From contig DVIT01000006.1 of NCBI GenBank assembly GCA_018711005.1, positions 1-64,000 of the forward strand: 64,000 bases of DNA. Direction: 5' to 3'. Positions 17,198 to 29,503 of this stretch are shown one piece after another; position 1 is the stretch's first letter; every line of letters begins with the position of its first letter. The translations under genes and the position numbers were made by a program. The notes under the pieces are model-generated. The model had not been told where the DNA came from, made no database searches, and was given only the letters and a program-made list of their open reading frames with translations. Source of the DNA: Candidatus Scybalocola faecigallinarum. Its GTDB lineage: Bacteria; Bacillota; Clostridia; Lachnospirales; Lachnospiraceae.

Positions 17198-17580
17198 TTA
17201 TCCACAATCCCATAATCATATATGTACACAGTACAAAAACCCGGAAAGCCGCATAATTACTGGATTTTTGTGGGCAGAAATATTTATTCACAATTTTTAA
17301 ACAACAGTTATCCACATATTGTACACAACGGGGGCAGTGTACCTATATATTGTGGACAACTTTGTTTACAGGGACTGGATAACCTCTGGATAAATGGCGG
17401 CCGGAAAATTCGCAAAATACGGTTTGTGGATAAAACGACAAAAATCAACACAAAAATTCTGAGTTATTCACGGAATTTTCAAGACCGTTTTTTTCAGTGG
17501 ATATCAGTGTTTCTGACACATATCCACATATCCACACCCCCTACTACTACAACTGCTGAATTTCACCATTAATTTATATA
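17198..17580. promoter_or_regulatory. oriC, downstream DnaA-box cluster and AT-rich stretch
   Basis: Perfect boxes lie at 17198-17206 and 17308-17316 (TTATCCACA) and 17425-17433 (inverted). Near-matches are at 17284-17292, 17351-17359 and 17464-17472. An AT-rich segment with TTTATATATA follows at about 17570-17582, just before the dnaN leader, and is a candidate unwinding element. About 460 bases between dnaA and dnaN contain no gene. Confidence 0.9.
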
Positions 17581-17653
17581 TACGCGCACCCTCCCAAAGT
17601 TATGCACATTATTTACGCATTATTTCATCAGAACGATAAAGGAGATTTTTAAT

Positions 17654-18763
17654 ATGAAGATCATTTGCAAAAAATCCGACCTGCTTCAGGGCGTCAACAC
17701 GGTACTTAAAGCAGTACCGGGAAAGACAACCATGCCGATCCTGGAGTGTATCCTTATTGATACAACAGATGGTCAGATCAAACTTACAGCTAATGATATG
17801 GAACTGGGTATTGAAACCGTGATCGAAGGCGATGTTCTTGATAAAGGAAAGATTGCTTTAGAGGCTAAGCTTTTTTCTGAAATCGTCCGCAAACTTCCGG
17901 ACAGTGAAGTTTCTATAGAAACTGATGAAAATTTCAAAGCTTTTATCCGGTGTGAAAAGGCAAAATTTCACATTGCCGGAAAGTCCGGAGAAGATTTCGC
18001 CTATCTTCCGGAAATTGAAAAAAGTAATTTTGTAGCATTATCCCAGTTTTCCTTAAAAGAAGTGATCCGCCAGACCATTTTTTCTATTGCAGATAATGAC
18101 AGCAACAAACTGATGACCGGCGAACTTTTTGAGATCAATGGCAGCGAACTGAAGGTGGTGTCTTTGGACGGCCATCGTATTTCTATAAGAAAAATTCAAT
18201 TAAAAGAAGAGTATGCACCGATTAAAGTTGTTGTTCCTGGCAAGACTTTAAATGAGGTCAGCAAGATCCTTACCGGAGGAACAGAAGATTATGTAAACCT
18301 GTTCTTTACAGACAGACATATTGTTTTTGAATTTGACCAGACAGTGGTTGTCAGCCGACTGATCGAAGGGGAGTATTTCCGGATCAACCAGATGCTGTCC
18401 AGTGATTATGAAACAAAGATCACGATTAATAAGAAAGAACTGCAAAACTGTATTGAACGTGCTTCTCTGCTGATCCGTGAAGGTGAAAAGAAGCCCATCA
18501 TTATTAATATTGCAGACCATTCTCTGGAATTAAAAATCAATTCCGTCATCGGTTCTATGAACGAGGATATTGATATTTCCAAAGAGGGAAAGGATATTAT
18601 GATCGGTTTTAATCCGAAGTTTATCCTGGATGCCCTGCGTGTGATCGATGATGAGGATATTGATATTTATCTTGTAAATCCAAAGGCGCCTTGTTTTATC
18701 CGCAATGAGGACCAGTCTTATATTTATCTGATCCTTCCGGTAAATTTTAATGTGGGAGGCTGA
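17654..18763 (+). CDS. dnaN: DNA polymerase III beta sliding clamp
   Basis: A 369-residue protein of three similar domains that forms the ring clamp holding polymerase on DNA. It begins MKIICKKSDLLQGVNTVLKAVPGKTTMPILE, as in other clostridial clamps. The ATG follows AAAGGAG. It overlaps yaaA by 1 base. The C-terminal segment PCFIRNEDQSYIYLILPV is the usual end with slight variation. Confidence 0.96.
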   Translation: MKIICKKSDLLQGVNTVLKAVPGKTTMPILECILIDTTDGQIKLTANDMELGIETVIEGDVLDKGKIALEAKLFSEIVRKLPDSEVSIETDENFKAFIRCEKAKFHIAGKSGEDFAYLPEIEKSNFVALSQFSLKEVIRQTIFSIADNDSNKLMTGELFEINGSELKVVSLDGHRISIRKIQLKEEYAPIKVVVPGKTLNEVSKILTGGTEDYVNLFFTDRHIVFEFDQTVVVSRLIEGEYFRINQMLSSDYETKITINKKELQNCIERASLLIREGEKKPIIINIADHSLELKINSVIGSMNEDIDISKEGKDIMIGFNPKFILDALRVIDDEDIDIYLVNPKAPCFIRNEDQSYIYLILPVNFNVGG

Positions 18764-18984
18764 TGGATATGGAAGAATTAAGATTAAGAGATGAATTTAT
18801 TAAGCTTGGACAGGCATTAAAGGCTGTGGGGCTGGTGGATTCCGGTGTGGAGGCTAAGCTTGTGATCCAGGACGGCCAGGTGACAGTCAACGGACAGGTT
18901 GAACTGCAAAGAGGCAAAAAGCTTCATGACGGTGATGTTGTATCGTTTAATGGTTCGTCTTTTACCGTGAAAAGCCCTGTATAA
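18763..18984 (+). CDS. yaaA: S4-domain RNA-binding protein YaaA/RlbA
   Basis: A 73-residue protein with a single S4 fold: LRDEFIKLGQALKAVGLVDSG, then VKLVIQDGQVTVNGQVELQRGKKLHDGDVV. The ATG overlaps the dnaN stop (TGATG), so it is translationally coupled, with GGGAGG inside dnaN as ribosome site. In Gram-positives this gene always lies between dnaN and recF and is linked to ribosome assembly. Confidence 0.9.
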   Translation: MDMEELRLRDEFIKLGQALKAVGLVDSGVEAKLVIQDGQVTVNGQVELQRGKKLHDGDVVSFNGSSFTVKSPV

Positions 18985-19001
18985 TGCTTCGTAAAATAAT
19001 C

Positions 19002-19042
19002 GTACCTATTCAGTGATGCAGGATGCAGGACTGGATAGGTAC
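19002..19042 (+). other. Hairpin between yaaA and recF
   Basis: GTACCTATTCAGT (19002-19014) pairs with ACTGGATAGGTAC (19030-19042) with one T.G wobble. No T-run follows, so it is more likely an mRNA processing or pausing element than a terminator. Confidence 0.6.
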
Positions 19043-19069
19043 AAATAATCATAGACAGGATGTTTGATT

Positions 19070-22085
<3,016 letters not shown>

Positions 22086-22103
22086 AACGGGAACGGAGGA
22101 AAT

Positions 22104-24707
22104 ATGGAAATGGACGAAAATAGTAATATTTTTGATAAGGTTCAGGAAGTGGATCTTCAAAAAACCATGGAAGAATCTTATATCGACTATGCCATGAGCG
22201 TTATCGCATCCAGAGCGCTTCCCGATGTCCGGGACGGTCTGAAACCGGTGCAGAGACGTATTTTATATGCCATGATCGAGCTGAACAACGGTCCGGATAA
22301 GCCTCACAGAAAGTGTGCCCGTATCGTTGGTGATACTATGGGTAAATACCATCCCCATGGTGACAGCTCTATTTACGGCGCTTTAGTCAACCTGGCTCAG
22401 GAGTGGAACACACGTTATCCTCTGGTTGACGGTCATGGAAACTTTGGTTCCGTGGACGGTGACGGGGCTGCGGCTATGCGTTATACCGAGGCCCGTTTAA
22501 GCCGCATTTCCATGGAAATGATCGCGGATATTAATAAAGATACGGTAGATTTTGAGCCAAACTTTGATGAAACCGAGAAAGAGCCGGTGGTTCTGCCATC
22601 CCGTTTTCCTAATCTTCTGGTCAACGGTACGACAGGTATTGCTGTAGGTATGGCAACAAACATCCCGCCCCATAACCTTCGGGAGACCATTAACGGTGTG
22701 TTAAAGCTTATTGAAAACCGGGTGGAAAATGACCGGGATACAGAGATTGAGGAGCTTCTGGATGTGATCAAGGGGCCGGACTTTCCTACAGGCGCCATGA
22801 TCCTGGGCCGCCGGGGCATTGAAGAAGCTTACCGTACCGGTCGGGGCAAGATCAAGGTCCGGGCTGTGACAGATATTGAGCCTATGGGCAATAACCGTCA
22901 GCGGATCGTTGTCACCGAACTGCCCTATATGGTGAACAAGGCCAAGCTGATTGAGAAAATCGCTGAGCTTGTTCATGAAAAGCGTATTGAAGGCATTTCC
23001 GATTTGAGAGATGAATCTAACCGCCAGGGTATGCGGGTGGTCATCGAGCTTAAGAAGGATGCCAATGCCAATGTTATTTTAAATCATTTATATAAGCATA
23101 CACAGCTGCAGGATTCCTTCGGCGTGATCATGCTGGCCCTGGTGAACAACGTGCCTATGGTGCTGAACTTAAAGCAGATGCTTGAGCTTTACCTGCGCCA
23201 TCAGGAAGATGTTGTGACCCGGCGCTGCCGCTATGAGCTGGGAAAGGCTCAGGAGCGCGCTCATATTTTGGAAGGCTTGCTTATTGCCCTGGATCATATA
23301 GATGAGGTGATCCAGATCATCCGTTCTTCAAAAAATGTGGCAGAAGCCAAGGAACGTTTGATCGCAAGCTTTGCTCTGACTGAGGTTCAGGCTCAGGCTA
23401 TTGTAGATATGCGTCTGAGAGCGCTGACAGGTCTGGAAAGAGAGAAGCTTGAAAGCGAGTATAAGGAGCTTATGGCACGGATTGAAGAATTAAAGGCCAT
23501 CCTGGGTGACGAGAAGCTGCTTCTTGGGGTGATCCGGGATGAGATCACTGTGATCCGGGATAAATACGGGGATGATCGCCGGACATCCATTGGTATGGAT
23601 GACGATGAAATCACTGATGAGGATCTGATCAAGGATGAAAATACAGTGATCACCATGACCCGCTTAGGCTATATTAAACGTATGACAGAGGACAATTTCC
23701 GCAGCCAGAACCGGGGCGGCAAGGGAATTAAGGGTATGGCCACCATTGACGATGATTTTATCGAAGATATGATGATGACCTCCACCCATCACTATATTAT
23801 GTTCTTTACCAATAAGGGCAAGGTATACCGGATGAAGGCTTATGAGATCCCTGAATCTTCAAGAACTGCCAGAGGAACAGCGATTGTTAATCTTTTGCAG
23901 CTGGAAGCCGGGGAGCGGATTACTGCCATGATCCCTATCCGCAATTACAGCGATGATAAGTATTTATTTATGGCGACTAAGAACGGTATGGTGAAAAAGA
24001 CTGCCATCATGGAGTATCAAAATATCCGTAAGTCCGGTCTGACGGCGATTAATCTCAGAGATGACGATGAGCTGATCGAGGTTAAGACAACGGTTCATCA
24101 TAATGATATTTTCCTTGTGACAAAGCACGGCATGTGCATCCGGTTTAATGAAAACGATGTGCGTCCTACCGGCCGCGCTTCCATGGGCGTGATCGGCATG
24201 AACCTGGATCCGGATGACGAGGTTGTAGGTATGCAGCTGGATACCCAGGGCGAAGCGCTTCTGATTGCTTCTGAAAACGGCCTTGGAAAGCGGACCATGC
24301 TGGATAAGTTTGCTGTACAGCGCCGTGGCGGTAAAGGTGTGAAGTGCTATAAGATCACTGAAAAGACGGGAAATGTCATCGGTGTTAAGGCTGTTCATGA
24401 GGACAGCGAGATCATGCTGATCACTACCGGCGGCATTATCATCCGTATGCCAGTGGACGGCATTTCCATGCTGGACCGCATCACATCCGGTGTAAAGCTC
24501 ATTGACATTGATGTGGAAAAGGACATTAAAGTGGCAAGTATTGCCAAAGTCCGCCGGGATGTAGAGAAGAATACAGATGATGAAGCTGTCGAAGGTGCAG
24601 ATGGATTTTCAGAAGGATCTTCTGAGATAGCTGAGGAAGTGTCTCAGGATGCTGAGAATGCCTTAGATGGGGATTCTCAAGGGGATGAGGATAATTCTGA
24701 AGAATAA
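22104..24707 (+). CDS. gyrA: DNA gyrase subunit A
   Basis: An 867-residue subunit. The catalytic Tyr lies in the [11 protein letters not shown] region, and the C-terminal pinwheel domain carries the GyrA-box region [11 protein letters not shown] strongly acidic tail (about residues 825-867, many Glu and Asp) follows, as in other gyrases with regulated supercoiling. In the quinolone-resistance region, [10 protein letters not shown] has Gly92 where E. coli has Asp87. It ends at a clear terminator. Confidence 0.97.
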   Translation: MEMDENSNIFDKVQEVDLQKTMEESYIDYAMSVIASRALPDVRDGLKPVQRRILYAMIELNNGPDKPHRKCARIVGDTMGKYHPHGDSSIYGALVNLAQEWNTRYPLVDGHGNFGSVDGDGAAAMRYTEARLSRISMEMIADINKDTVDFEPNFDETEKEPVVLPSRFPNLLVNGTTGIAVGMATNIPPHNLRETINGVLKLIENRVENDRDTEIEELLDVIKGPDFPTGAMILGRRGIEEAYRTGRGKIKVRAVTDIEPMGNNRQRIVVTELPYMVNKAKLIEKIAELVHEKRIEGISDLRDESNRQGMRVVIELKKDANANVILNHLYKHTQLQDSFGVIMLALVNNVPMVLNLKQMLELYLRHQEDVVTRRCRYELGKAQERAHILEGLLIALDHIDEVIQIIRSSKNVAEAKERLIASFALTEVQAQAIVDMRLRALTGLEREKLESEYKELMARIEELKAILGDEKLLLGVIRDEITVIRDKYGDDRRTSIGMDDDEITDEDLIKDENTVITMTRLGYIKRMTEDNFRSQNRGGKGIKGMATIDDDFIEDMMMTSTHHYIMFFTNKGKVYRMKAYEIPESSRTARGTAIVNLLQLEAGERITAMIPIRNYSDDKYLFMATKNGMVKKTAIMEYQNIRKSGLTAINLRDDDELIEVKTTVHHNDIFLVTKHGMCIRFNENDVRPTGRASMGVIGMNLDPDDEVVGMQLDTQGEALLIASENGLGKRTMLDKFAVQRRGGKGVKCYKITEKTGNVIGVKAVHEDSEIMLITTGGIIIRMPVDGISMLDRITSGVKLIDIDVEKDIKVASIAKVRRDVEKNTDDEAVEGADGFSEGSSEIAEEVSQDAENALDGDSQGDEDNSEE

Positions 24708-24727
24708 AGTATAATTTTGTGGATAAA

Positions 24728-24771
24728 CCCGCCAAAATATCTGCCGAGTGTGGATATTTTGGCGGGTTTTT
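24728..24771 (+). terminator. Terminator after gyrA
   Basis: Arms 24728-24741 (CCCGCCAAAATATC) and 24753-24766 are perfectly complementary over 14 bp, followed by five T. It closes the dnaA-gyrA run. A run of ten G follows at 24779-24788. Confidence 0.93.
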
Positions 24772-24862
24772 ACTTGAAGGGGGGGGGGATTGCACCAAAG
24801 AACTATTTTATGTATAATTAAATCACAGGATTCCTCTCGTTAATGCTGATCAGGAGGAATAT

Positions 24863-25603
24863 ATGTCGAGAAACTTTCAGGAACTGACGATCAAGGATTC
24901 ATTTATGTTTGCCGCTGTTATGTCGGATGAAAAAGGATCAAAGCGGCGCTTTAATGTGGAAATGCAGGTAAAACGGAAGATAGATCTGCCATGGCTTCCG
25001 GATGAATTGTACCGCTACACTTACGAAACAGTGTGCCGTGAAAACGGCGTTCCCCTTAACCAGGGGCAAAAGACTGTATTTTTAAGCACCAAAGGGCGCA
25101 ATGAGGATGATGTTCCCAAAGAACTTGTAGATTTCCTCAAGTATGTTGGAGATCCGGATAACCTTCCGCCAGATGTGGAAGATGTGACGACTGTTTTGTA
25201 CTGTTAACGGTAGCCGGAAACACTTGCTGTTTCCGGCGTAAGAAAGTGATTCAGGTGTGCGCTTAAAACATTCGCGCAGCGAATTTTGCATGTTTTAAGC
25301 GCATGTTTCTGTTCACAAAGTGAACAGAAACAGTTTTGTAGCCCAGGTGGAACGGCGTGTACAGGCCATTAAAGCAAACCGTGATTGGGAGGCGAGATTT
25401 ATGCTGTTGGAATTAATGTTAAAGGATGAACGGAAGGAAGGCCGCCGGGATGGCATTTTTGAACTTTTGGAAATGTATGGTGAGATTCCGGAGGACATAC
25501 GGTCCCGAATTAATGATGAGACGGATGAAACAGTGCTTAAAAGATGGCTCATCACTGCAGCGAAAGTCTCATCCATCGATGAGTTTCGAGAGAAAATGCA
25601 GTG
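24863..25603 (+). pseudogene. Rpn family recombination-promoting nuclease/transposase, degraded
   Basis: The N-terminus SRNFQELTIKDSFMFAAVMSDE matches the Rpn (PD-(D/E)XK transposase-like) family, but the next residues jump to GSKRRFNVEMQVK, and after RKIDLP to YRYTYETV. Two internal in-frame deletions have therefore removed much of the nuclease domain. A stop at 25205-25207 is followed by about 110 bases of hairpins, and the family's C-terminal part (VERRVQAIKANRDWEARFMLLELMLKDE) continues in a new frame to 25603. The pieces together are far shorter than the usual 280-330 residues. It is judged inactive. Confidence 0.8.
25213..25332. repeat. Three adjacent perfect hairpins inserted in the Rpn gene
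   Basis: Hairpin A: 25213-25221/25229-25237 (9 bp, GCCGGAAAC). Hairpin B: 25258-25271/25290-25303 (14 bp, TGCGCTTAAAACAT). Hairpin C: 25304-25316/25320-25332 (13 bp, TGTTTCTGTTCAC). All are perfect, and B and C abut. They fall between two parts of one broken reading frame, so they look like an inserted non-autonomous palindromic element. Confidence 0.85.
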
Positions 25604-25801
25604 AAAATCTTGTGAGGCCGTTTATCTGGCAGAATGGTATAGCATTATACATAAGATGAAAGTCAGCGGCTGCGTAAAAAGCTGACCACACACTCAAAAG
25701 AAAAAGTGAGAAGGATCACAGGAGACAATACAATGTGTCTGAAGGCATAAGTCTTTAGGCAAGATGGTTTATGAGGAATCCTGTCTCACAAAAGATAAAG
25801 G
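25604..25801. other. Non-coding stretch after the Rpn remnant
   Basis: No supported gene. The sequence is probably residual flank of the decayed transposase gene. Confidence 0.4.
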
Positions 25802-25837
25802 CCCTGCACATGCGCTTTCGCAGATGTGCAGGGTTTT
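25802..25837. terminator. Terminator 3' of the MATE gene
   Basis: CCCTGCACAT (25802-25811) pairs with ATGTGCAGGG (25824-25833), with an inner GCG/CGC. T-runs follow on the plus strand. Read leftward, the downstream bases are less T-rich, so it best fits termination of rightward transcription, but it lies just after the MATE stop codon and may serve both. Confidence 0.7.
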
Positions 25838-25869
25838 AGATTTTTTATGAATTATAGAGTGCAATACAC

Positions 25870-27204
25870 TTATTCCTTATTTCTCAAATACCTGTAATAG
25901 AATATACAAATAATACCGCTGACAAGGGATGCCGCAGGGGTCGCAAAGCCCATAAGGAAAAGGGAGCCTACGGTACGGCATATGAGATATGACAGGGGGA
26001 TACGGACGCCAAAGGCGCCGATCAGTCCCTGGATCATGACAAATTTTGTACGGCCGCAGCCATTAAAATAACCCATGAAGCAAAACAGGACGCAGGTGAT
26101 GATACAGTCCAGAGAAAATGATCTCAGGTAACTGGCAGAGGCAGCGATAACCTGGGCATCGGTGGAGAAGATCGCAGATAAAAGACTGCCGCCAAAGCAG
26201 CCGATCAGGAACATGACTGTACCAACACAAAGGGCTGTGCCCATTCCGAGAAAAAGGGCTTTTTTGGCCCGCTCCGGTTTGGCTGCGCCAATATTTTGGG
26301 CGACAAATGCAGACATGGCCTGCATAAATGCGGATGGTATGAGCATGATAAAGTTGATGACTTTTGAAGCAATGCCGTATCCGGCAGAAGAAAGCAGTCC
26401 AAGGCTGTTGACCATGGAATTGACAAGGACAAAAGAAAGGCTTGTCAGTGTGTCCTGCAAGGCGATGGGAAGGCCAAGCATAAGCATAGATTTGATTTCA
26501 TGTTTGTGGAAGCGGATCATTTTCTTATTAAACTCAAATGGAAGTCCCGTTCGTTTAATAATGACAAGGGAAAGGATAACGCTGACAGCCTGGGCCGCAA
26601 TGGTTGCCAGAGCTGCGCCGGCAACATCCATATGAAAGACGCCTACCAGGAGCAGGTCGCCGATAATATTAACAACACAGGCAATGGCAACAAATATAAG
26701 GGGGAGCTTTGAATTGCCGATACCCCGGAAAATGCCGCTGATCACGTTGTAGGCGGTAACAAAGATCATTCCTGCACCGCAGATCTGCAGGTATGAGACG
26801 CACTGACCGATGGCTTCTTCAGGAACCTGCATCACCTGAGTCAGGGGCATAACAAGGGCAAACATAAGGACACTGACAACAACGGCTACCACAACAAAAA
26901 GACAGATAGCTGCGCCAACGGTTTTTCCAGCCCGTTTGGGATCATTTTCACCAATATGGCGCCCAATGAGGATCGTGGTTCCCATTGTAAGGCCGGAGAC
27001 AAACATGGTCACCATTTGAATAATCGAACTGCCGGTGGATACCGCAGATAAGCTGCTGGCATCTCCGAATAATCCAACAACCATTAAGTCTACAGCGCCG
27101 TACATGGCCTGGAGGAAAAGGGCTCCGACAATGGGGAGCATAAAGCGGACCAGGGGAGATAAGATTTTTCCTTCAGTAAAATTGCCGGACATTTTATTTT
27201 CCAA
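25870..27204 (-). CDS. MATE family multidrug/sodium antiporter
   Basis: A 444-residue integral membrane protein with about 12 hydrophobic segments and the two-lobed MATE pattern. N-terminal lobe: FMLPIVGALFLQAMYGAVDLMVVG. Second lobe: LGLPIALQDTLTSLSFVLVNSMVN. It uses an ion gradient to export cationic compounds; the substrate is unknown. Its start overlaps the upstream gene (27194-27601) by 11 bases, so both belong to one transcript. The start is followed directly by MENKMSGNFTEGKILSPLVRFM, a common opening in clostridial MATE exporters. Confidence 0.92.
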   Translation of the reverse strand: MENKMSGNFTEGKILSPLVRFMLPIVGALFLQAMYGAVDLMVVGLFGDASSLSAVSTGSSIIQMVTMFVSGLTMGTTILIGRHIGENDPKRAGKTVGAAICLFVVVAVVVSVLMFALVMPLTQVMQVPEEAIGQCVSYLQICGAGMIFVTAYNVISGIFRGIGNSKLPLIFVAIACVVNIIGDLLLVGVFHMDVAGAALATIAAQAVSVILSLVIIKRTGLPFEFNKKMIRFHKHEIKSMLMLGLPIALQDTLTSLSFVLVNSMVNSLGLLSSAGYGIASKVINFIMLIPSAFMQAMSAFVAQNIGAAKPERAKKALFLGMGTALCVGTVMFLIGCFGGSLLSAIFSTDAQVIAASASYLRSFSLDCIITCVLFCFMGYFNGCGRTKFVMIQGLIGAFGVRIPLSYLICRTVGSLFLMGFATPAASLVSGIICIFYYRYLRNKE

Positions 27205-27601
27205 TGTTTATCCCTCCCCATACCTGGTCAAAAATATCTGCAGCCTGTTCCAGAAGCTGAAGGCACCGGGTATCCGGCTTTTTGTAAACAGGGCTTAGAC
27301 AATCACATCGGTCAGAACCAAAATGCCTGGTGAATTTTACAGCATATTCAGCCGCAGCTTCGCGAAGGCCCGGTGTCGTGTGGGCTCGATCCTGAATCAT
27401 TGCCCAGCCTAAGGCCGCGCAGCCGCCGCATAAAGCGCCGCAGTTTTTGCCGCAGGCCATGCCGCCGCCGAATCCTCCGATAAGCTTAAAGGCATGGTCT
27501 GGAATTTGAAGATCATATTCATCATTTAAGGCGTGAAGCATAGATTCGGCACAATTAAAATCTTTGTTGATGAAGTAATCGTAGATTCTCTCTTTTGTCA
27601 T
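27194..27601 (-). CDS. C_GCAxxG_C_C family redox-type protein
   Basis: A 135-residue Cys-rich protein: NCAESML (N-terminal Cys), CGKNCGALCGGCAALGWAM, and DRCDCLSPV near the C-terminus. This is the C-GCAxxG-C-C pattern, a probable redox or metal-binding family of unknown reaction that is common in anaerobes. The start follows GGAGGATAC. It overlaps the MATE gene, which suggests a shared stress or export role. The family is recognised from the Cys spacing. Confidence 0.85.
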   Translation of the reverse strand: MTKERIYDYFINKDFNCAESMLHALNDEYDLQIPDHAFKLIGGFGGGMACGKNCGALCGGCAALGWAMIQDRAHTTPGLREAAAEYAVKFTRHFGSDRCDCLSPVYKKPDTRCLQLLEQAADIFDQVWGGINIGK

Positions 27602-27628
27602 AGTATCCTCCTTTGATTCTTTTGGATT

Positions 27629-27656
27629 GTAACAGTTCAGCCTGCCAAACTGTTAC
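27629..27656. repeat. AACAGTTCAGC dispersed short repeat (copy 2), palindromic
   Basis: GTAACAGTT (27629-27637) and AACTGTTAC (27648-27656) are perfect inverted arms around CAGCCTGCCA. It lies between the ClC gene end and the redox gene start and resembles the sequences at 8505-8535 and 53317-53338. Confidence 0.6.
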
Positions 27657-28915
27657 TTTGGATTTCGGTTAATAAATTTTGTCTGATATTTTGAGTAAAT
27701 GATCCTCTGCTCTTTGTAAAGTCCGTGGTAGCCGGACATCATGTAGCTGACGGAAACGGCTACAAGATAATAGGGCATACCCTGAAAACCGAACAGCTCA
27801 AAACCAATGAGCAATGAGGTGATGGGACAGTTAGTGGCTCCGCAAAATACACCCAGCATGCCGCAGGCTGCGCTTAAGGCAACTGGAAGACCGATGATAG
27901 GACCGGCAACACTGCCAAAGGTGGCTCCGATAAAAAATGCCGGGACGATCTCACCGCCTTTAAATCCTGCAGCAAGGGCAAGGCTGGTAAAAATCATTTT
28001 CAGCAAAAATGCCTCCGGCCGTGCGCCTTCTTCAAAGGCACGTTCGATGATCTCGATTCCGGCGCCCATGTAGTCGGTGGTTCTAAAGATCAGTGTCAGA
28101 AGAATAATTATGGCGCTGGCCGTGATAATGCGCAGGTAAGGATTCTTCAGATATTTTCCCAAAAGCTTTTTAAAGCCTTCAAGCATAAGACAGAAGGCGG
28201 CGCTTAAAACCCCGAAAAAAATGGACAGAAAGATCATTTTAATAAAATGCTCCACATTAAAGTCAGGGATAATGGAAACATAAAAAGATTCAGAGACAAC
28301 GCCAAGGCTTCTGGAGAAAATACTGGCGATCAGTGAAGCAAAAACGCAGGGAACCAGCGCTGAGTAATGCATGATACCAATGCTGATGACCTCCATGGAA
28401 AAAATAGCGGAGGCCAGGGGCGTTCCGAAAATGGCTGAAAATCCCGCACTCATGCCGCACATAATAACAATATGGCGATCATCGGGATTAACCCTTAAAA
28501 GCTTGCCAAGCTGGGCAGAAATACTTCCGCCAAGCTGGAGGGCTGCGCCTTCCCTTCCTGCAGAGGCTCCGAAAAAATGTGTGAGAAAGGTGGCAGTAAA
28601 GATCATTGGCGCCATGCGGCCGGGAATCTTTTCATCTTTATGGATCGAAGCCAGAACAACATTGGTTCCAAGATCATTTTTCATAAACTTATATAAAGCA
28701 ACGATCAGCACACCTCCGATTGGAAGCCCAAGGATAATTATAGGATGGGCTGTCCGGAAATCTGTGGCAAAACGCAGACAATAGAAAAAGGCCGTGGCTG
28801 CCGCACCTACCACAATACCCGTCAGTGTTCCGAAAAGAATCCATTTAAACAGTACCCGCAGACCGAAAATGGATGTGTATGTCATATGTTTTAAACGTCT
28901 GATTAATTCATGCAT
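27653..28915 (-). CDS. ClC-family chloride channel/antiporter
   Basis: A 420-residue membrane protein with about ten hydrophobic segments. The ClC signature GREGP region reads ASAGREGAALQLG, with GKxxGP-like GFKGGEIVPAFFIGA further on, both anion-binding helices. There is no C-terminal CBS domain. Whether it is a channel or a Cl-/H+ or F- antiporter is not clear: the usual gating Glu sits in GREGA. It is transcribed alone, 50 bases upstream of the redox gene. Confidence 0.88.
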   Translation of the reverse strand: MHELIRRLKHMTYTSIFGLRVLFKWILFGTLTGIVVGAAATAFFYCLRFATDFRTAHPIIILGLPIGGVLIVALYKFMKNDLGTNVVLASIHKDEKIPGRMAPMIFTATFLTHFFGASAGREGAALQLGGSISAQLGKLLRVNPDDRHIVIMCGMSAGFSAIFGTPLASAIFSMEVISIGIMHYSALVPCVFASLIASIFSRSLGVVSESFYVSIIPDFNVEHFIKMIFLSIFFGVLSAAFCLMLEGFKKLLGKYLKNPYLRIITASAIIILLTLIFRTTDYMGAGIEIIERAFEEGARPEAFLLKMIFTSLALAAGFKGGEIVPAFFIGATFGSVAGPIIGLPVALSAACGMLGVFCGATNCPITSLLIGFELFGFQGMPYYLVAVSVSYMMSGYHGLYKEQRIIYSKYQTKFINRNPK

Positions 28916-29144
28916 TCCCTGATTTCCCCTTTAATTTTTTTGCACATTTGCCGCCAAAGGCTTTCACAGCCGTCCAAGCCGGCTTATCCGTTTGTGAAGG
29001 CGCTTGCCAAGCTTTCATAGTACATTATAATATATTTTTGTAAAGTGTTCTATGGGGATTTTGAAGATTACGAGTAACAGTTCGACTTATTACGGGGCGA
29101 ATACGGTTACGACGATGATTTTATATGTAGATCATCTATATATC
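28916..29144. other. Intergenic region between divergent genes
   Basis: No gene seen. Weak inverted repeats, AAGGCTTTCACAGCCGTCCAAGCC and similar, lie near 28955-29020. Confidence 0.4.
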
Positions 29145-29173
29145 TTGACAGATAAATAATTTATGAAATAATA
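29145..29173 (+). promoter_or_regulatory. Candidate promoter of a small transcript
   Basis: TTGACA (29145-29150), 17 bases, then ATAATA (29168-29173). The following RNA would start near 29180 and carry the GC hairpin CCGCCGG/CCGGCGG (29190-29196/29208-29214) before the small reading frame at 29248. Confidence 0.5.
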
Positions 29174-29247
29174 CTATTACATGGAAATACCGCCGGCATC
29201 TAAGATACCGGCGGCTTAAGTTGTATTTTTAAAGGAGGGAGAGGGGG

Positions 29248-29343
29248 ATGAACAATGCATCCCCCGGTTATGAAAATGAAAAGATTTATATAAAAGTTAA
29301 TAACAATGAGGGAGGATGTTTATTAACTATGGCTTTATTATAA
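29248..29343 (+). CDS. Small reading frame of 31 codons, unknown
   Basis: MNNASPGYENEKI.. ending in GGCLLTMALL. It was not recognised as any family. Support comes from an unusually strong ribosome site (AAAGGAGGGAGAGGG) six bases before the ATG, a promoter candidate at 29145, and its isolation. It could equally be a chance frame in an untranslated RNA. Confidence 0.25.
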   Translation: MNNASPGYENEKIYIKVNNNEGGCLLTMALL

Positions 29344-29435
29344 AAGGAGATTGTGTTCATTCTGTGGACATCTTATGAATCGTCCGTGAAAAAAATCTGA
29401 AGAAAAATTAAAAAATGTTTATAAAGTGTAAAATG

Positions 29436-29452
29436 TTGGCACGGAAATTGCA
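29436..29452 (+). promoter_or_regulatory. Sigma-54 (RpoN) promoter upstream of acylphosphatase
   Basis: TTGGCACGGAAATTGCA fits the sigma-54 consensus YTGGCACGRNNNTTGCW at every defined base, with the -24 GG and -12 GC 10 bases apart. It ends 51 bases before the acyP start codon. Transcription would start near 29463. An enhancer-binding activator would be required; none is in this window. Confidence 0.8.
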
Positions 29453-29503
29453 GCAAAAGAAAGGCATGTAAGAGCTGTCTGTGTGTACAAGAAGGGGGAA
29501 ATT

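Noticed and set aside
24779-24788. Run of ten G as a phase-variable tract
   Set aside because: It lies after the gyrA terminator and upstream of a dead gene, so no expression switch is likely. It may be a sequencing artefact.
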